Below the pieces are notes generated by a model that searched no databases, was not told where the DNA came from, and worked only from the letters and a program-made list of their open reading frames with translations. Shown one piece after another: positions 1-8,041 of a DNA stretch of 34,082 nucleotides (position 1 is the first letter of the stretch; each line of letters starts with the position of its first letter). Source of the stretch: a virus. The position numbers were made by a program, and so were the translations under genes. Location of the stretch: the IMG/VR virus record IMGVR_UViG_3300005528_000120, positions 1 through 34,082 of that record, one strand, 5' to 3'.

Positions 1-42
1 CCCCCCACCGCACCACCCCCTATGTTTTCCAATTTCGCCAAA

Positions 43-283
43 GTGACGGCACTCCCGTCACGCCACAAGGCCCGCAACATAAACCGCAGGCGATTACAGT
101 GACGGAGTGACAGCACTTTTAATCTCTTTCATTTCCAGTATTTCATTCCACACAGAAATGCGGCTTGAGATACTGAATGCCATCAAGAGCTACGTCACAG
201 CGTCACCAATCGCGTTCCACCTTACATTTTGGGCGTTCCACGGTGACGGAGTGACGCTCACAGGGGCGTCATCGCACCGTCAC
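43..283. repeat. GTGACG repeat cluster in the gene-free left end
   Basis: The first 332 bases hold no convincing gene. They carry many copies of GTGACG in both orientations: a hairpin-like pair (GTGACGG at 43-49, CCGTCAC at 55-61), the double site GTGACGGAGTGAC at 99-111 and again at 243-255, an inverted double site GTCACAGCGTCAC at 194-206, and a single CCGTCAC at 277-283. Paired half-sites with constant 3-base spacers look like binding sites for a dimeric protein. Candidates are a replication origin, a packaging-initiation (pac/cos) site or an operator. If the genome is circular, the cluster lies between the helicase gene and the terminase small-subunit gene, which favours packaging or late control. 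Function is inferred; the repeats themselves are plain. Confidence 0.7.
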
Positions 284-332
284 AAGCCGCATTTCCAATC
301 GTTGCGCCAATCGTGGGCGCAAATGGTCTGCG

Positions 333-1952
333 CTATTCGTTTGGAGGGGCGATGATCCACCCCTTCCACCTGTTCGTGTCCTTCTTTTGAAGTCGAACAT
401 CACGCACCGTCTCCTCATCGTGCAATCGTCCTAGTAGCGTCGAGCACTTGCTCGAATGTTGGAATAGCTTCTTGGCCATGGTGGAGACGTTACACACGTA
501 GCCACCCTCGCCTGTCAAAAGCATTTGCAGCGTCTCCGCCCTTCCGCACCACAGCCGTAGCCTCACGCCAGTGCGTGGATCTTCCACGTCTTTGTCGCCA
601 AGGATGTCCCAAAGCGCCGCATTCGTGACGCATGCCGATGGCTCATCATCAGGTGACCATCCACCTTTCGTGGTAAAAGTGGCCATGTCGATCAGCCGCA
701 GCAGCTCCGCATGCGGTGTGTCGTCAAAGAGCCCCTCTTTGATCACCGGCGCATGGTATTCTTTGAAACCAAAGCGCGTGGCAGTGCGTCCATCCGTATA
801 GCTCAGCATCTCTTCGGGGATCGTGAATTCGTTCATGAGCCAGTGCAAATAATGCGGAAGCTCCTCCGCCATCACCTCACGGAAGCGACGCTGGCTCTCA
901 ATGCTATCCCGATCAATGATCGGCAGCGGCACCTTTCGGCAGTGAAAGATGAGCACCTTATCGCCAAAATCCCCCGTAATCAGGGGAAGACTGCGCAGCT
1001 TATCCTTGTCATCATTCACCGAGATCGTCAGCCGCCAGAAGGGCGACACCGTGCAAGGCTCCGTCCGCATCAAGCGCATGCGCTGCGCCGGATTCGCCAC
1101 CACCTGCTTGATCTTCTCCGCCAGGCTTGTGCGATCCACCGTGCGCTGCGACGGCATCGGGATCTCCGAAAGCATCAGGTGCTCCGCCGCAAACACATCC
1201 CCGTTGAATTCATCGCTCTCGAAAAGGAACTTCGCCGGGTCCGCAAAGCGCCCATAGCCACCCAGCAGCGGAGTGATGATCTGTTCTTGTAGCCGATTCT
1301 TTCCGCAGCCCGCAGGGCCCGTCAAAATCAGCGCATGGCCTGCACGCCAGTGCCCAGGCTCACCCTCACGGATCGCCTGCGCCGCCACCTTGCACCACGC
1401 GTGAAAATAAACGCTCTGATCGATGCCGCTGCCATCCTGCGTGCGATTTAGCAGCCCCTCGATCAACTGACGCATATGCGGCCACTCGCCCGGCTTCGGC
1501 TCCACCAACTGCGGCTCATGCTTCACCAGCACTTTTTCGCCGCTGTCCAGCTTGTGAATGCCGCTCTTGTAGCCGGGCAGACTTGGCAGCACGCCATCCA
1601 GCGCACGCTCACGGCGAGCATGCAGCAGCACCTGCTTGCTCTCGCTCAGCATCTCATTCTCACGCGCCTTGATCGCGATCATGCGCCCTGGCAGCGCCCG
1701 CATCGCATCCACCACCGCATCCTTTGTCCACTGCGCCCATCGACGATCCGGCCCCCTCATCACAAAGGCATCGCCACGCTCGTGATTCCAGTAGAGCGAC
1801 AGCTCCTCGCACACCGCCCCCGCATCAAACACACGCGGAGCCACAGCCCCGCCTGCTTCAAACGAAGCTGGCGCATCCTTTGCGCTCTTCTTCACGCGTC
1901 CCCTACGCGGATTTGGCTCCTGCGATGCTTTCGATGTGCGTTTGGTTGCCAC
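333..1952 (-). CDS. Phage P-loop helicase, D5/DUF5906-like (primase-associated)
   Basis: A 539-residue protein with a Walker A loop GPAGCGKN at about residues 212-219 and an Asn-Asp-Asp segment (ISVNDDKD) further on that resembles motif C of superfamily 3 helicases. The N-terminal 40 residues are Lys/Arg-rich and probably disordered. Phage proteins of this kind unwind DNA at the replication fork beside a primase, and a CHC2 primase lies just upstream (2013-3308). The start is GTG at 1952, chosen because AAGGAAG lies about 10 bases before it, one of the few good Shine-Dalgarno matches here. It is the last gene of the minus-strand early operon. The helicase role rests on family resemblance by eye; a packaging or maintenance ATPase is less likely. 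Confidence 0.75.
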   Translation of the reverse strand: MATKRTSKASQEPNPRRGRVKKSAKDAPASFEAGGAVAPRVFDAGAVCEELSLYWNHERGDAFVMRGPDRRWAQWTKDAVVDAMRALPGRMIAIKARENEMLSESKQVLLHARRERALDGVLPSLPGYKSGIHKLDSGEKVLVKHEPQLVEPKPGEWPHMRQLIEGLLNRTQDGSGIDQSVYFHAWCKVAAQAIREGEPGHWRAGHALILTGPAGCGKNRLQEQIITPLLGGYGRFADPAKFLFESDEFNGDVFAAEHLMLSEIPMPSQRTVDRTSLAEKIKQVVANPAQRMRLMRTEPCTVSPFWRLTISVNDDKDKLRSLPLITGDFGDKVLIFHCRKVPLPIIDRDSIESQRRFREVMAEELPHYLHWLMNEFTIPEEMLSYTDGRTATRFGFKEYHAPVIKEGLFDDTPHAELLRLIDMATFTTKGGWSPDDEPSACVTNAALWDILGDKDVEDPRTGVRLRLWCGRAETLQMLLTGEGGYVCNVSTMAKKLFQHSSKCSTLLGRLHDEETVRDVRLQKKDTNRWKGWIIAPPNE

Positions 1953-2012
1953 GGTTGATCTTCCTTTTTTTCAAAATTGCCTGTTTGGTTGCTCACTTAC
2001 CCATCTGTCATT

Positions 2013-3308
2013 TTAGAAATCCCAACATCGAAACGCCTCGCTCACCGCATCGATCTCGATCACCTCACTGCCACACTTCGCTAAATCATTGAGATCCTTC
2101 ACCGGCGTCCCATCCGGCATCGTGAGGCCCGGCGTCTCGATCCGCACGTCCACGCCATCGATCTCACGCCTGCCCCATGCCTCGACGTCCTCGCGCACAT
2201 AGACCGGTCCCACGCAAAACGTCTCGACCGCAGCCCCCGCCGCCGTGATCTGCTCCGTCCAGCGCACCGCCGCTTCCATGCCAGGCATGCTGCGCTTCTT
2301 AGCTTTGACCTCTGACGTCTCACCATTCATCGGCACCCCATCCTTCAATGGGTCCGCATCCACCATGATCCGCACCCGCTTCCCTGCAAAGTAGCTGAGA
2401 GACTCCTCATGCATCCGGTTTCCCGCGCCGAGCATGCACACCACTGCCACACGATCGAGCATCCCATGCCGCCGCAGGAAATGATACCCCGCCAGCATGT
2501 CCGGTCCTCCTTCCACCAGCAGCACCCCGCAGCGATTCCCCATCGTGCTTGCACCGAGCGGCCAGCTTTTGCCTCGAGTGCTCCAGCTCTTGATCCCCGC
2601 GCCCTCGCGCACCGGATACAGCGCATTATCCATCCGGCGAAACTCCGCCACCCGCCTCGTCGCATCGATCGCGCACCAGCTCGGAAAAGTCTCCGCCGCC
2701 ACGCAATTGACGTCATTGAGCCGGCAGTGCCTCCCATGCACCTCGCAGCGCGGTAACCACTTGCCATTTTCCCGTTGATACAAAGGCCATCCCTCCACTG
2801 GCACCGCCACGCGACCATGCACTCGCCCCGCGATCCATACCGCCTCCGCATCCAGCCCGCGATGCTTCGCGATCAATGCCGCCTCTTCTTCTCGCAGGTG
2901 ACGCAGTGGCGGCAGTTCGGGCCGGAGTAAAGCCTCATCAGGCCGCCTTTCCGGTTGCCTCGCGATGGGCCGCTCCCGCTTCGGGCCCTGCGCGATGCCA
3001 TCGCCCAGGCTCACACCCGCCTCACGCGCCAGTTCCTCCACCGCCTGCTTAAAGTCGCACTTACGCACCTCCTGCCAAAACGCGATCACATCCCCCGTCC
3101 ATCCGCAGCCAAAGCACTTGAAGCGAGTCCGAAAACTCGTCCCGCCTCCGATGTTAAAGCTTGCCGACTTCTCCGAGTGAAACGGGCACGGCGCCACAAA
3201 GTGCCCCTCCTTCACCCGCTTCATCCCGCCTACACGACACCACTCCGCCGCACGCACCGCATCCACGCGGTCCAGCACCTCCAGTTTGATGTCTTCCAAA
3301 TCTCTCAT
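2013..3308 (-). CDS. DnaG-type phage primase (CHC2 zinc finger plus Toprim)
   Basis: A 431-residue protein. The N-terminus has a CHC2 zinc finger with Cys41, His44, Cys65 and Cys68 (APCPFHSEK and FKCFGCGW), followed by a Toprim domain with the acidic motifs LLVEGGPDM and RIMVDADP that bind metal. It would make RNA primers for phage DNA replication beside the helicase encoded at 333-1952. ATG at 3308 is preferred over the in-frame TTG at 3314. The ParB-like gene ends 13 bases upstream. The stretch GETSEVKAKK is coded by a 16-base sequence (2308-2323) that also occurs in the ParB-like gene, suggesting a small repeat insertion between conserved blocks. Confidence 0.88.
   Translation of the reverse strand: MRDLEDIKLEVLDRVDAVRAAEWCRVGGMKRVKEGHFVAPCPFHSEKSASFNIGGGTSFRTRFKCFGCGWTGDVIAFWQEVRKCDFKQAVEELAREAGVSLGDGIAQGPKRERPIARQPERRPDEALLRPELPPLRHLREEEAALIAKHRGLDAEAVWIAGRVHGRVAVPVEGWPLYQRENGKWLPRCEVHGRHCRLNDVNCVAAETFPSWCAIDATRRVAEFRRMDNALYPVREGAGIKSWSTRGKSWPLGASTMGNRCGVLLVEGGPDMLAGYHFLRRHGMLDRVAVVCMLGAGNRMHEESLSYFAGKRVRIMVDADPLKDGVPMNGETSEVKAKKRSMPGMEAAVRWTEQITAAGAAVETFCVGPVYVREDVEAWGRREIDGVDVRIETPGLTMPDGTPVKDLNDLAKCGSEVIEIDAVSEAFRCWDF
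2308..2323. repeat. 16-base copy of a SEVR-type repeat inside the primase gene
   Basis: ACCTCTGACGTCTCAC on the plus strand is identical to 3670-3685 in the ParB-like gene. In both genes it is read in the same frame as Glu-Thr-Ser-Glu-Val. It falls between conserved primase motifs where an insertion would be tolerated. Confidence 0.7.
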
Positions 3309-3320
3309 GTGCAAAGATTT

Positions 3321-4700
3321 TCAGCCCTCGATCCCCAGCGCCTGTTCCACCACATGCAGCGTCGATTCATCAGGTGGCTCTCGGAGAGCCAGCGCCACGC
3401 AGGCCAGCAGGCACCAGCGCAAACCTTTGCGTTTCACCTCATCACGGTTCAGCTCACCCATCATCGCCGCGTAGTTTTCTTCTGGGATTTGATACGCGAT
3501 ATCACGCCAAAGGATCTCCATCAGCGATTCCCAGATCGCATTCTGCATCGCCGCCTCTGGCCGCAGCATCAGCGCCCCATGAATCTTCCGCCAGCGCACC
3601 TCGTCAAAAGCAGATGCCGCAGCCTCATCTTGCCAATCCTGAGACACTTCACATTCCGCCTCACCACTCACCTCTGACGTCTCACTTCTCACTTCTGACG
3701 CCTTCCGCTCCACTTTCCCCTTTTCTCCACGCGCCTTCAAAACACGCACCTCGTTCGTGCTATCCGCATCCTTCACGGCTGCTATCTTCACGATGCACAC
3801 ATGCTTTTGGATTCGGGCCATTGCCGGAGCCACATGCCACGGCACACCGAGATCCATCGCCAGTTTGCCCCATGTCATCGGCTCCCCTGGGTTCACCAGC
3901 AGACTGTCCTCGATGTGCTCTTCACACAAAGCGTAGGCACTCTGCGGCAGCGCCTCACTCATCACAAACTGCTCACGATCCTCCCATGTCACCACATCGA
4001 TCAGTATTCCATCCCACCCCATACCCATAAACTGACGTTTCAGCTTCGGCGCCAGCACTGCCCATTCCTTGCGCCAGCGTTCCGGCTTCAGGAATTGATT
4101 CTCGATAAATACTCGTGCCTGTCCCTCCGTCATCGGCTCTTGAGTGATCGGATTGTTCAGCACCCCATCCATGGCCAACTCCATCTGCTCCTTCGTCAAC
4201 TGCCGCAGCATCCCCGCCGTGCCGAGAGCCAGCTTGCCTTTATACACCGCCTCCTGCACCCGATGCGGCAGCGTCCCGAGGTCCAGATAAAGCTGCACCG
4301 TCTCCGCGCTGCGATGCATCACACCAATCAAGCGTTCTTTCTCGATCCCCATCTCCATCGCCGTCCGTGAGGCCAGCGCCAGCTCCCGCGAATCAAACGG
4401 GTCCGCACCATTCTGCATGGTGATCAAATGCAGAAACGCCTCATTCTCATCAAAAGGCCAGATCTTTGCCCACAGCGCCTCAAATCCGAGCCTCGCCGCC
4501 GCCTCCCGCCGACGATGCCCCTGCATCAGCCGTAGCACCCCCTGCGCATCGCGGAACACATGCACATCCTCACGGATGCCCTCCTGCCGCAGTTGCTCAG
4601 TAAAGCTCTCCATCTCCCGCAGATCACCCCCGCGCGGATTCCGCGCCCAGGGCTCAATGAGTTTCAAATCAATCAGTTCTCGTGTTGGTTCAGTTTTCAT
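3321..4700 (-). CDS. ParB/Srx-like DNA-binding protein
   Basis: A 459-residue protein. The N-terminal third matches the ParB/sulfiredoxin fold: LIDLKLIEPWARNPR, then the signature MQGHRRREAAARLGF at about residues 59-73, followed by a helical region (residues 100-200) typical of the ParB HTH segment. Phage ParB-like proteins may bind or nick DNA or act in partition or regulation; no ParA gene is present, so classical partition is unlikely. ATG at 4700 is chosen because the ParB domain begins there; no Shine-Dalgarno is visible and an A-rich tract precedes it. A linker near residues 340-350 (SEVRSETSEVSGE) comes from a low-complexity DNA repeat at 3664-3706. Confidence 0.75.
   Translation of the reverse strand: MKTEPTRELIDLKLIEPWARNPRGGDLREMESFTEQLRQEGIREDVHVFRDAQGVLRLMQGHRRREAAARLGFEALWAKIWPFDENEAFLHLITMQNGADPFDSRELALASRTAMEMGIEKERLIGVMHRSAETVQLYLDLGTLPHRVQEAVYKGKLALGTAGMLRQLTKEQMELAMDGVLNNPITQEPMTEGQARVFIENQFLKPERWRKEWAVLAPKLKRQFMGMGWDGILIDVVTWEDREQFVMSEALPQSAYALCEEHIEDSLLVNPGEPMTWGKLAMDLGVPWHVAPAMARIQKHVCIVKIAAVKDADSTNEVRVLKARGEKGKVERKASEVRSETSEVSGEAECEVSQDWQDEAAASAFDEVRWRKIHGALMLRPEAAMQNAIWESLMEILWRDIAYQIPEENYAAMMGELNRDEVKRKGLRWCLLACVALALREPPDESTLHVVEQALGIEG
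3664..3706. repeat. SEVR-type low-complexity repeat inside the ParB-like gene
   Basis: On the minus strand the short units GTGAGAAGTGAGAC and GTCAGAGGTGAG follow each other and encode Ser-Glu-Val-Arg-Ser-Glu-Thr-Ser-Glu-Val-Ser-Gly-Glu. From memory, similar Ser-Glu-Val-Arg runs are frequent in Verrucomicrobiota and Planctomycetes genomes. The 16 bases 3670-3685 recur exactly in the primase gene. Confidence 0.65.
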
Positions 4701-4747
4701 CGTGTTCGTTTTTTTTGTTCGTTGTTCACGCTTCAGCGTGTGCCTTG

Positions 4748-5329
4748 TCAGTCCTGCAACTGTGCCGCGATCCTCAGCAGCTCTTTCGCCGTCATCTCGC
4801 ATCCCTGATGGAAAATGACGCTGCCCTTGCGCGTCAGCACATAGGGCACATCCATCTTCACCAGTTCGCTCGACTGCGGCCGCTGGCTCTCGATCCACTG
4901 GCGCTGCTCCGAAAGCGTGCGCACATGATTGCTCGCAAACACCTGCCGCACCTGCGCCCCCGTTAGATGCCGCACCGGCACGCGCAGCGTATCCGGCTGG
5001 CCCTCCTTCATCACCATCACCTCCACCGGCTCCAGCATCAGCCGTTCCTGTTCACTCATCGGCAGGCGCTCCAGTTTCCGCGCCGCCGGATACTCCGCCA
5101 GCAAAAGCTGCGGCACTAATTGATTGCGGCCAATCTTCTCCAGTTGTGCCAGCACATCCAGCGGCAGGTCCGCCTGATCGGCGATTTCCCCCAGCGCCAG
5201 ACCATCCTGCTCGATGATCTCCACCAGCAGTTTGCCCGCTTTCTTCCACGTTTCCACTCCGGTGAAAATGGCTTGTTGCAGATCCGCGATGCGGCCCTGC
5301 GTTGCTTGAATCGTTGTGTCTGTTTTCAT
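4748..5329 (-). CDS. Unknown early protein, 193 residues
   Basis: Not recognised. The protein is soluble, helical and rich in Glu/Gln/Leu. The segment GLALGEIADQADLPLDVLAQLEKIG (about residues 44-68) has the spacing of a helix-turn-helix, so DNA binding is possible. ATG at 5329 is supported by AAGGAAG about 8 bases upstream, which overlaps the last codons of the preceding gene (stop at 5332), so the two are tightly arranged. It lies directly before the ParB-like gene in the same operon. It could be a replication accessory or regulatory protein; the sequence does not decide. Confidence 0.65.
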   Translation of the reverse strand: MKTDTTIQATQGRIADLQQAIFTGVETWKKAGKLLVEIIEQDGLALGEIADQADLPLDVLAQLEKIGRNQLVPQLLLAEYPAARKLERLPMSEQERLMLEPVEVMVMKEGQPDTLRVPVRHLTGAQVRQVFASNHVRTLSEQRQWIESQRPQSSELVKMDVPYVLTRKGSVIFHQGCEMTAKELLRIAAQLQD

Positions 5330-5331
5330 TG

Positions 5332-6321
5332 TTATGCTTCCTTGTTGGTTGATTGCTTCCGGGCCTCTTCCTCACGACGCGCCCAGCCGCCCAGCAGGCT
5401 GACCGCGTGAAACTTTTGAAACCACCGCCGCGCCCCCACTGTGCTAGCCACGCCAGCTTTCACCGCCCGGCGGATTGCTTTAATCACGCCCTTGTTGTCA
5501 TCTTGGATCGTCCTCCAATTGAACAATGGTTTTACCATCGCAGCCACATCACGCGCTCGATACCGATCATCCGTTTTCGAGTTAAAAACGGACGTATAAG
5601 GCCCTGCATTTTCCAAAGCCTCATTCAGTTGCCCAACAAGCATCGTCCTCCCTTGTTTAAGACAAGGCCCAATCCTGTATTTGAATGGCATCACAGGCAG
5701 TTCTGCCACCACGTGACGAAACTCGTCCCAATGATAATTTGGACAATAAACCGATCCACCTTCAAAATGATGCACCGCCTCGATTGTAGGTGCTAATCCC
5801 TTCAGGCAATTTGAGAACGACATCGAAGTTTTGCTCTCAGCTTTCAACAGCAACGACAATTCCACATCGCCCCGACTCTCAAAGCATCGATCCACATCGC
5901 CCGTGTAAAAGTTGATGTAAGCTCTGATCGCATCAAACCGGACTAGACATTGTGAATCCACTTTAACCCGACCGCTCCAAAGCGAATAGCCAGTCTCCAA
6001 AATTTTGACTGCTCGCTTGACCCCTTCTTTACGGGCGTCATTCAGATTGAGCCACTCTGCACCTTTCGCTTGCTGGGATTTTTGCACCCAATAATTAAGC
6101 AAACCCTTCTGCTCGTTGAAAAAAGACTCAAAATACACCCCTCCAAGACATCCGTATCCACCATAATTCTGAAAGCTCTCGCGAGCTAAAAACAAGGCGT
6201 CACCCACCGATGCAATCACAATCACATCGCAATTCAAATTACGGTTCCCATTTGGCGAAAAAACCACCGCGCGAATCAGCGGCGCATGTTCGTCGAAATT
6301 GGTGCCGTAATGCGTCATCAC
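5332..6321 (-). CDS. Unknown protein, 329 residues, AT-richer than its neighbours
   Basis: Not recognised. It starts by a 4-base ATGA overlap with the stop of the 6318-7052 gene, so it is translationally coupled. An N-terminal stretch (AVVFSPNGNRNLNCDVIVIASVGDALFLA) looks like beta strands of an alpha/beta fold; the C-terminal 60 residues are basic (KAIRRAVKAGVAST, ARRWFQKF). Base composition is visibly more AT-rich than in the surrounding operon, with many Phe/Tyr/Asn/Lys codons, which suggests later acquisition. No nuclease, polymerase or methylase motif could be picked out. The alternative second ATG (6318) would break the overlap. Confidence 0.65.
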   Translation of the reverse strand: MMTHYGTNFDEHAPLIRAVVFSPNGNRNLNCDVIVIASVGDALFLARESFQNYGGYGCLGGVYFESFFNEQKGLLNYWVQKSQQAKGAEWLNLNDARKEGVKRAVKILETGYSLWSGRVKVDSQCLVRFDAIRAYINFYTGDVDRCFESRGDVELSLLLKAESKTSMSFSNCLKGLAPTIEAVHHFEGGSVYCPNYHWDEFRHVVAELPVMPFKYRIGPCLKQGRTMLVGQLNEALENAGPYTSVFNSKTDDRYRARDVAAMVKPLFNWRTIQDDNKGVIKAIRRAVKAGVASTVGARRWFQKFHAVSLLGGWARREEEARKQSTNKEA

Positions 6322-7052
6322 GCCGCCCTCCCTTCCACCTTCGTCGTCCCGCGCTTTGCCCGGTTCCTCTTCCCCTTCATCGCCACACTCAGCGCCTCGC
6401 GGCAGTGGCTGCGTTTCATAAACCAGAATTCTCCGGTGCCTTTGCGACCGTTCACGCGCTGGGCCCGATGCACCATTTCCAGCACCAAACTCTTCATCGC
6501 CGCACTCATCGCGCTCCGCTTATTCTCAGCCGTCAGCCCGATCGCCAAGCCCATCGTCGCAAAACTCCGCGCAATCGGCGGCCTCAAGCTTTGATCCGGC
6601 ACAAACGCATACACCAGGCACAGCGCACGCTTGCCCACTTCACGCTCACCCCATCCGCGTGCCGTCAGCATCTCCACCAAAAGCCGGCCACTCACCGTTT
6701 CCCACTCGATCGCTTGGCAGCGGCTCATCGCCGCACGCACCTGCTGCCAATCTTTACGGCCATGCCACAGATCCTCCGCCAGCAGATCCGGCGCTAGATG
6801 CGCCACCACCACCGCCAGCCGATCGCGGATCTCCCTCACCGTCGTCACACCCGTCGTGATCGCCATCACCAGCGTGATCAGGCACCGCGCACGCTCCACA
6901 CCCATCATTTGGCCTCCATCATTGCCATGGCCAGCAGCATCCTCCATGACCATCAGCAGCTCATCCGGTGCGCGACCATGCAGCGCATCAAAGCCCAAAT
7001 CAAAAGCCTCCTCCTGCGCGATGTCGTGATACTCGTTCGTGTAATGTTCCAT
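6318..7052 (-). CDS. Unknown early protein, 244 residues
   Basis: Not recognised. It is predominantly helical, acidic at the N-terminus (YHDIAQEEAFDLGFDALHG) and strongly basic at the C-terminus (FMKRSHCREALSVAMKGKRNRAKRG), the kind of tail that often contacts nucleic acid. It begins 20 bases after the end of the 7073-7375 gene and is coupled through ATGA to the next gene (5332-6321). The position between small DNA-binding-type genes and the replication genes suggests a replication or recombination accessory role, but no motif shows it. Confidence 0.62.
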   Translation of the reverse strand: MEHYTNEYHDIAQEEAFDLGFDALHGRAPDELLMVMEDAAGHGNDGGQMMGVERARCLITLVMAITTGVTTVREIRDRLAVVVAHLAPDLLAEDLWHGRKDWQQVRAAMSRCQAIEWETVSGRLLVEMLTARGWGEREVGKRALCLVYAFVPDQSLRPPIARSFATMGLAIGLTAENKRSAMSAAMKSLVLEMVHRAQRVNGRKGTGEFWFMKRSHCREALSVAMKGKRNRAKRGTTKVEGRAA

Positions 7053-7072
7053 GGTGCGTGCAATCAGAAAAG

Positions 7073-7375
7073 TTATAGCAGCCAGCCCCAGCGTTCCTCC
7101 AATCGCCGCGCCTGCTCACGCATCCGTTCCTCGCAGGCAGTGATCAGATTGGCGCAGGCCTTCATGCACGTGCGGGCCGTAGCCAATTCCAGAGCCACCG
7201 TCATCCGGTCCATCTCCGTCAAGGCCGCATGGCCCAGCAGCGTCTCCATCAGCCGCACCTGCTCGGCCCATTGCTCCATTTTCAGTCGGGCTTGCGTCAA
7301 TTCATGCACCGGATGATTCTGCACTGCAGACAGGGCAGGGGATGAATCACTCAACTTCAGCGGCAGCGCACTCAT
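7073..7375 (-). CDS. Unknown early protein, 100 residues, helical
   Basis: Not recognised. After about 25 residues the chain is almost entirely amphipathic helix (ELTQARLKMEQWAEQVRLME onward) and ends EERMREQARRLEERWGWLL, so a coiled coil or helical bundle is expected. It has several Cys residues (ARTCMKACANLITACEE). Its ATG overlaps the previous stop by 4 bases (7372-7375). Confidence 0.6.
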   Translation of the reverse strand: MSALPLKLSDSSPALSAVQNHPVHELTQARLKMEQWAEQVRLMETLLGHAALTEMDRMTVALELATARTCMKACANLITACEERMREQARRLEERWGWLL

Positions 7376-7671
7376 GCAGCCCTCCTTCTCTTCGAGGTTC
7401 CAGCTGCATAGGCCTCAGCCGCCAGCACCGCAGGCCTCGCATACAGCGCATGCCATCCCCGCGTGCCCTTCATCGCCTGCAGGCCCCATTCACGGCACTT
7501 CCGTGCCAAATTAAAAAGCCGATCCTCAGGCTCGGTGCCCGCTACCTTCCAGCGTTCGCAGAGTTGCTCTGCCGTCAGCGGCGCCGTGGCATCCACCTCA
7601 CGTTTCAACTCACGTATGTCAGCCAGGAGAAGATCCAGGCACTCGCGCAGTTCTTGCACACCACGGTTCAT
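7372..7671 (-). CDS. Small early protein with a possible excisionase-like HTH
   Basis: A 99-residue protein. After an N-terminal helix (VQELRECLDLLLADIRELKREV) comes LTAEQLCERWKVAGTEPEDRLFNLARKCREWGL, which resembles the winged-helix excisionase/MerR pattern in which a Leu-Thr-x-x-Glu-hydrophobic-Cys/Ala start leads into the first helix. The tail is basic (TSKRRRAA). It could be a DNA-architectural or excisionase-type protein, useful in a phage with an integrase, but it lies in the early operon away from attP. It is coupled by ATGA to both neighbours. Confidence 0.6.
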   Translation of the reverse strand: MNRGVQELRECLDLLLADIRELKREVDATAPLTAEQLCERWKVAGTEPEDRLFNLARKCREWGLQAMKGTRGWHALYARPAVLAAEAYAAGTSKRRRAA

Positions 7672-7886
7672 ACCTTGGCCTCCTTTCCATGCTCAGATTC
7701 ACGCCGCCAAATCTCCAGCTGGCCCTCCACACTACCCGCCAGCACGCTCGTCACCACCAGCAGTGGTAGCGTTTGCTCATCGTCCATGGATAAACTCTGC
7801 ACATGTCGCAGCGTGGCATCCATCTGCATCGTCAGCACCACACCCTGCGGGCCAGTGATCGTCACATGATATTCCGTGGCAGTCAT
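7668..7886 (-). CDS. Unknown early protein, 72 residues
   Basis: Not recognised. It starts MTATEYHVTITGPQGVVLTM, alternating beta-type residues, then MDATLRHVQSLSMDDEQTLP and a mixed C-terminus ending in SEHGKEAKV. The ATG at 7886 is set by the ATGA overlap with the membrane-protein gene 7883-8041; a longer in-frame start at 7964 would run deep into that gene and is not used here. Its own stop overlaps the next start (7668-7671). Confidence 0.6.
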   Translation of the reverse strand: MTATEYHVTITGPQGVVLTMQMDATLRHVQSLSMDDEQTLPLLVVTSVLAGSVEGQLEIWRRESEHGKEAKV

Positions 7887-8041
7887 AGCTCGCCTCCTTT
7901 CATCAAAAGGTAAGCACCCCAAAGCGCCAGCAGCAGGCAAGCCATCGAGCTCAGCCGATCCCACAGCGTCTCATCCGTCACCATTCCCACCAGCGCATTT
8001 GCGGTGTGGAGGATTACTATGGTAGCAATGTATTCATTCAT
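7883..8041 (-). CDS. Small membrane protein, 52 residues
   Basis: A short gene supported by perfect ATGA overlaps at both ends: its ATG (8041) overlaps the stop at 8038, and its TGA (7883) overlaps the ATG at 7886. The protein has two hydrophobic stretches, EYIATIVILHTANALVGMV and SSMACLLLALWGAYLLM, separated by TDETLWDRL, so probably two membrane passes. It follows another membrane protein (8038-8382) in the early operon. Possible jobs are host membrane takeover or superinfection control; nothing in the sequence decides. Confidence 0.62.
   Translation of the reverse strand: MNEYIATIVILHTANALVGMVTDETLWDRLSSMACLLLALWGAYLLMKGGEL

Noticed and set aside
107-355. Plus-strand reading frame of 82 residues at the left end
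   Set aside because: It begins with GTG inside the GTGACG repeats, has no Shine-Dalgarno, no recognisable protein pattern, and ends overlapping the helicase gene antisense.
711-1292. Plus-strand frame of 193 residues opposite the helicase gene
   Set aside because: It is rich in Arg/His/Leu as expected from the antisense of a GC-rich gene, and the minus strand has clear helicase motifs.
3321-4700. Plasmid-type ParAB partition system
   Set aside because: Only the ParB-like protein is present; there is no ParA ATPase, and the phage has an integrase with attP.
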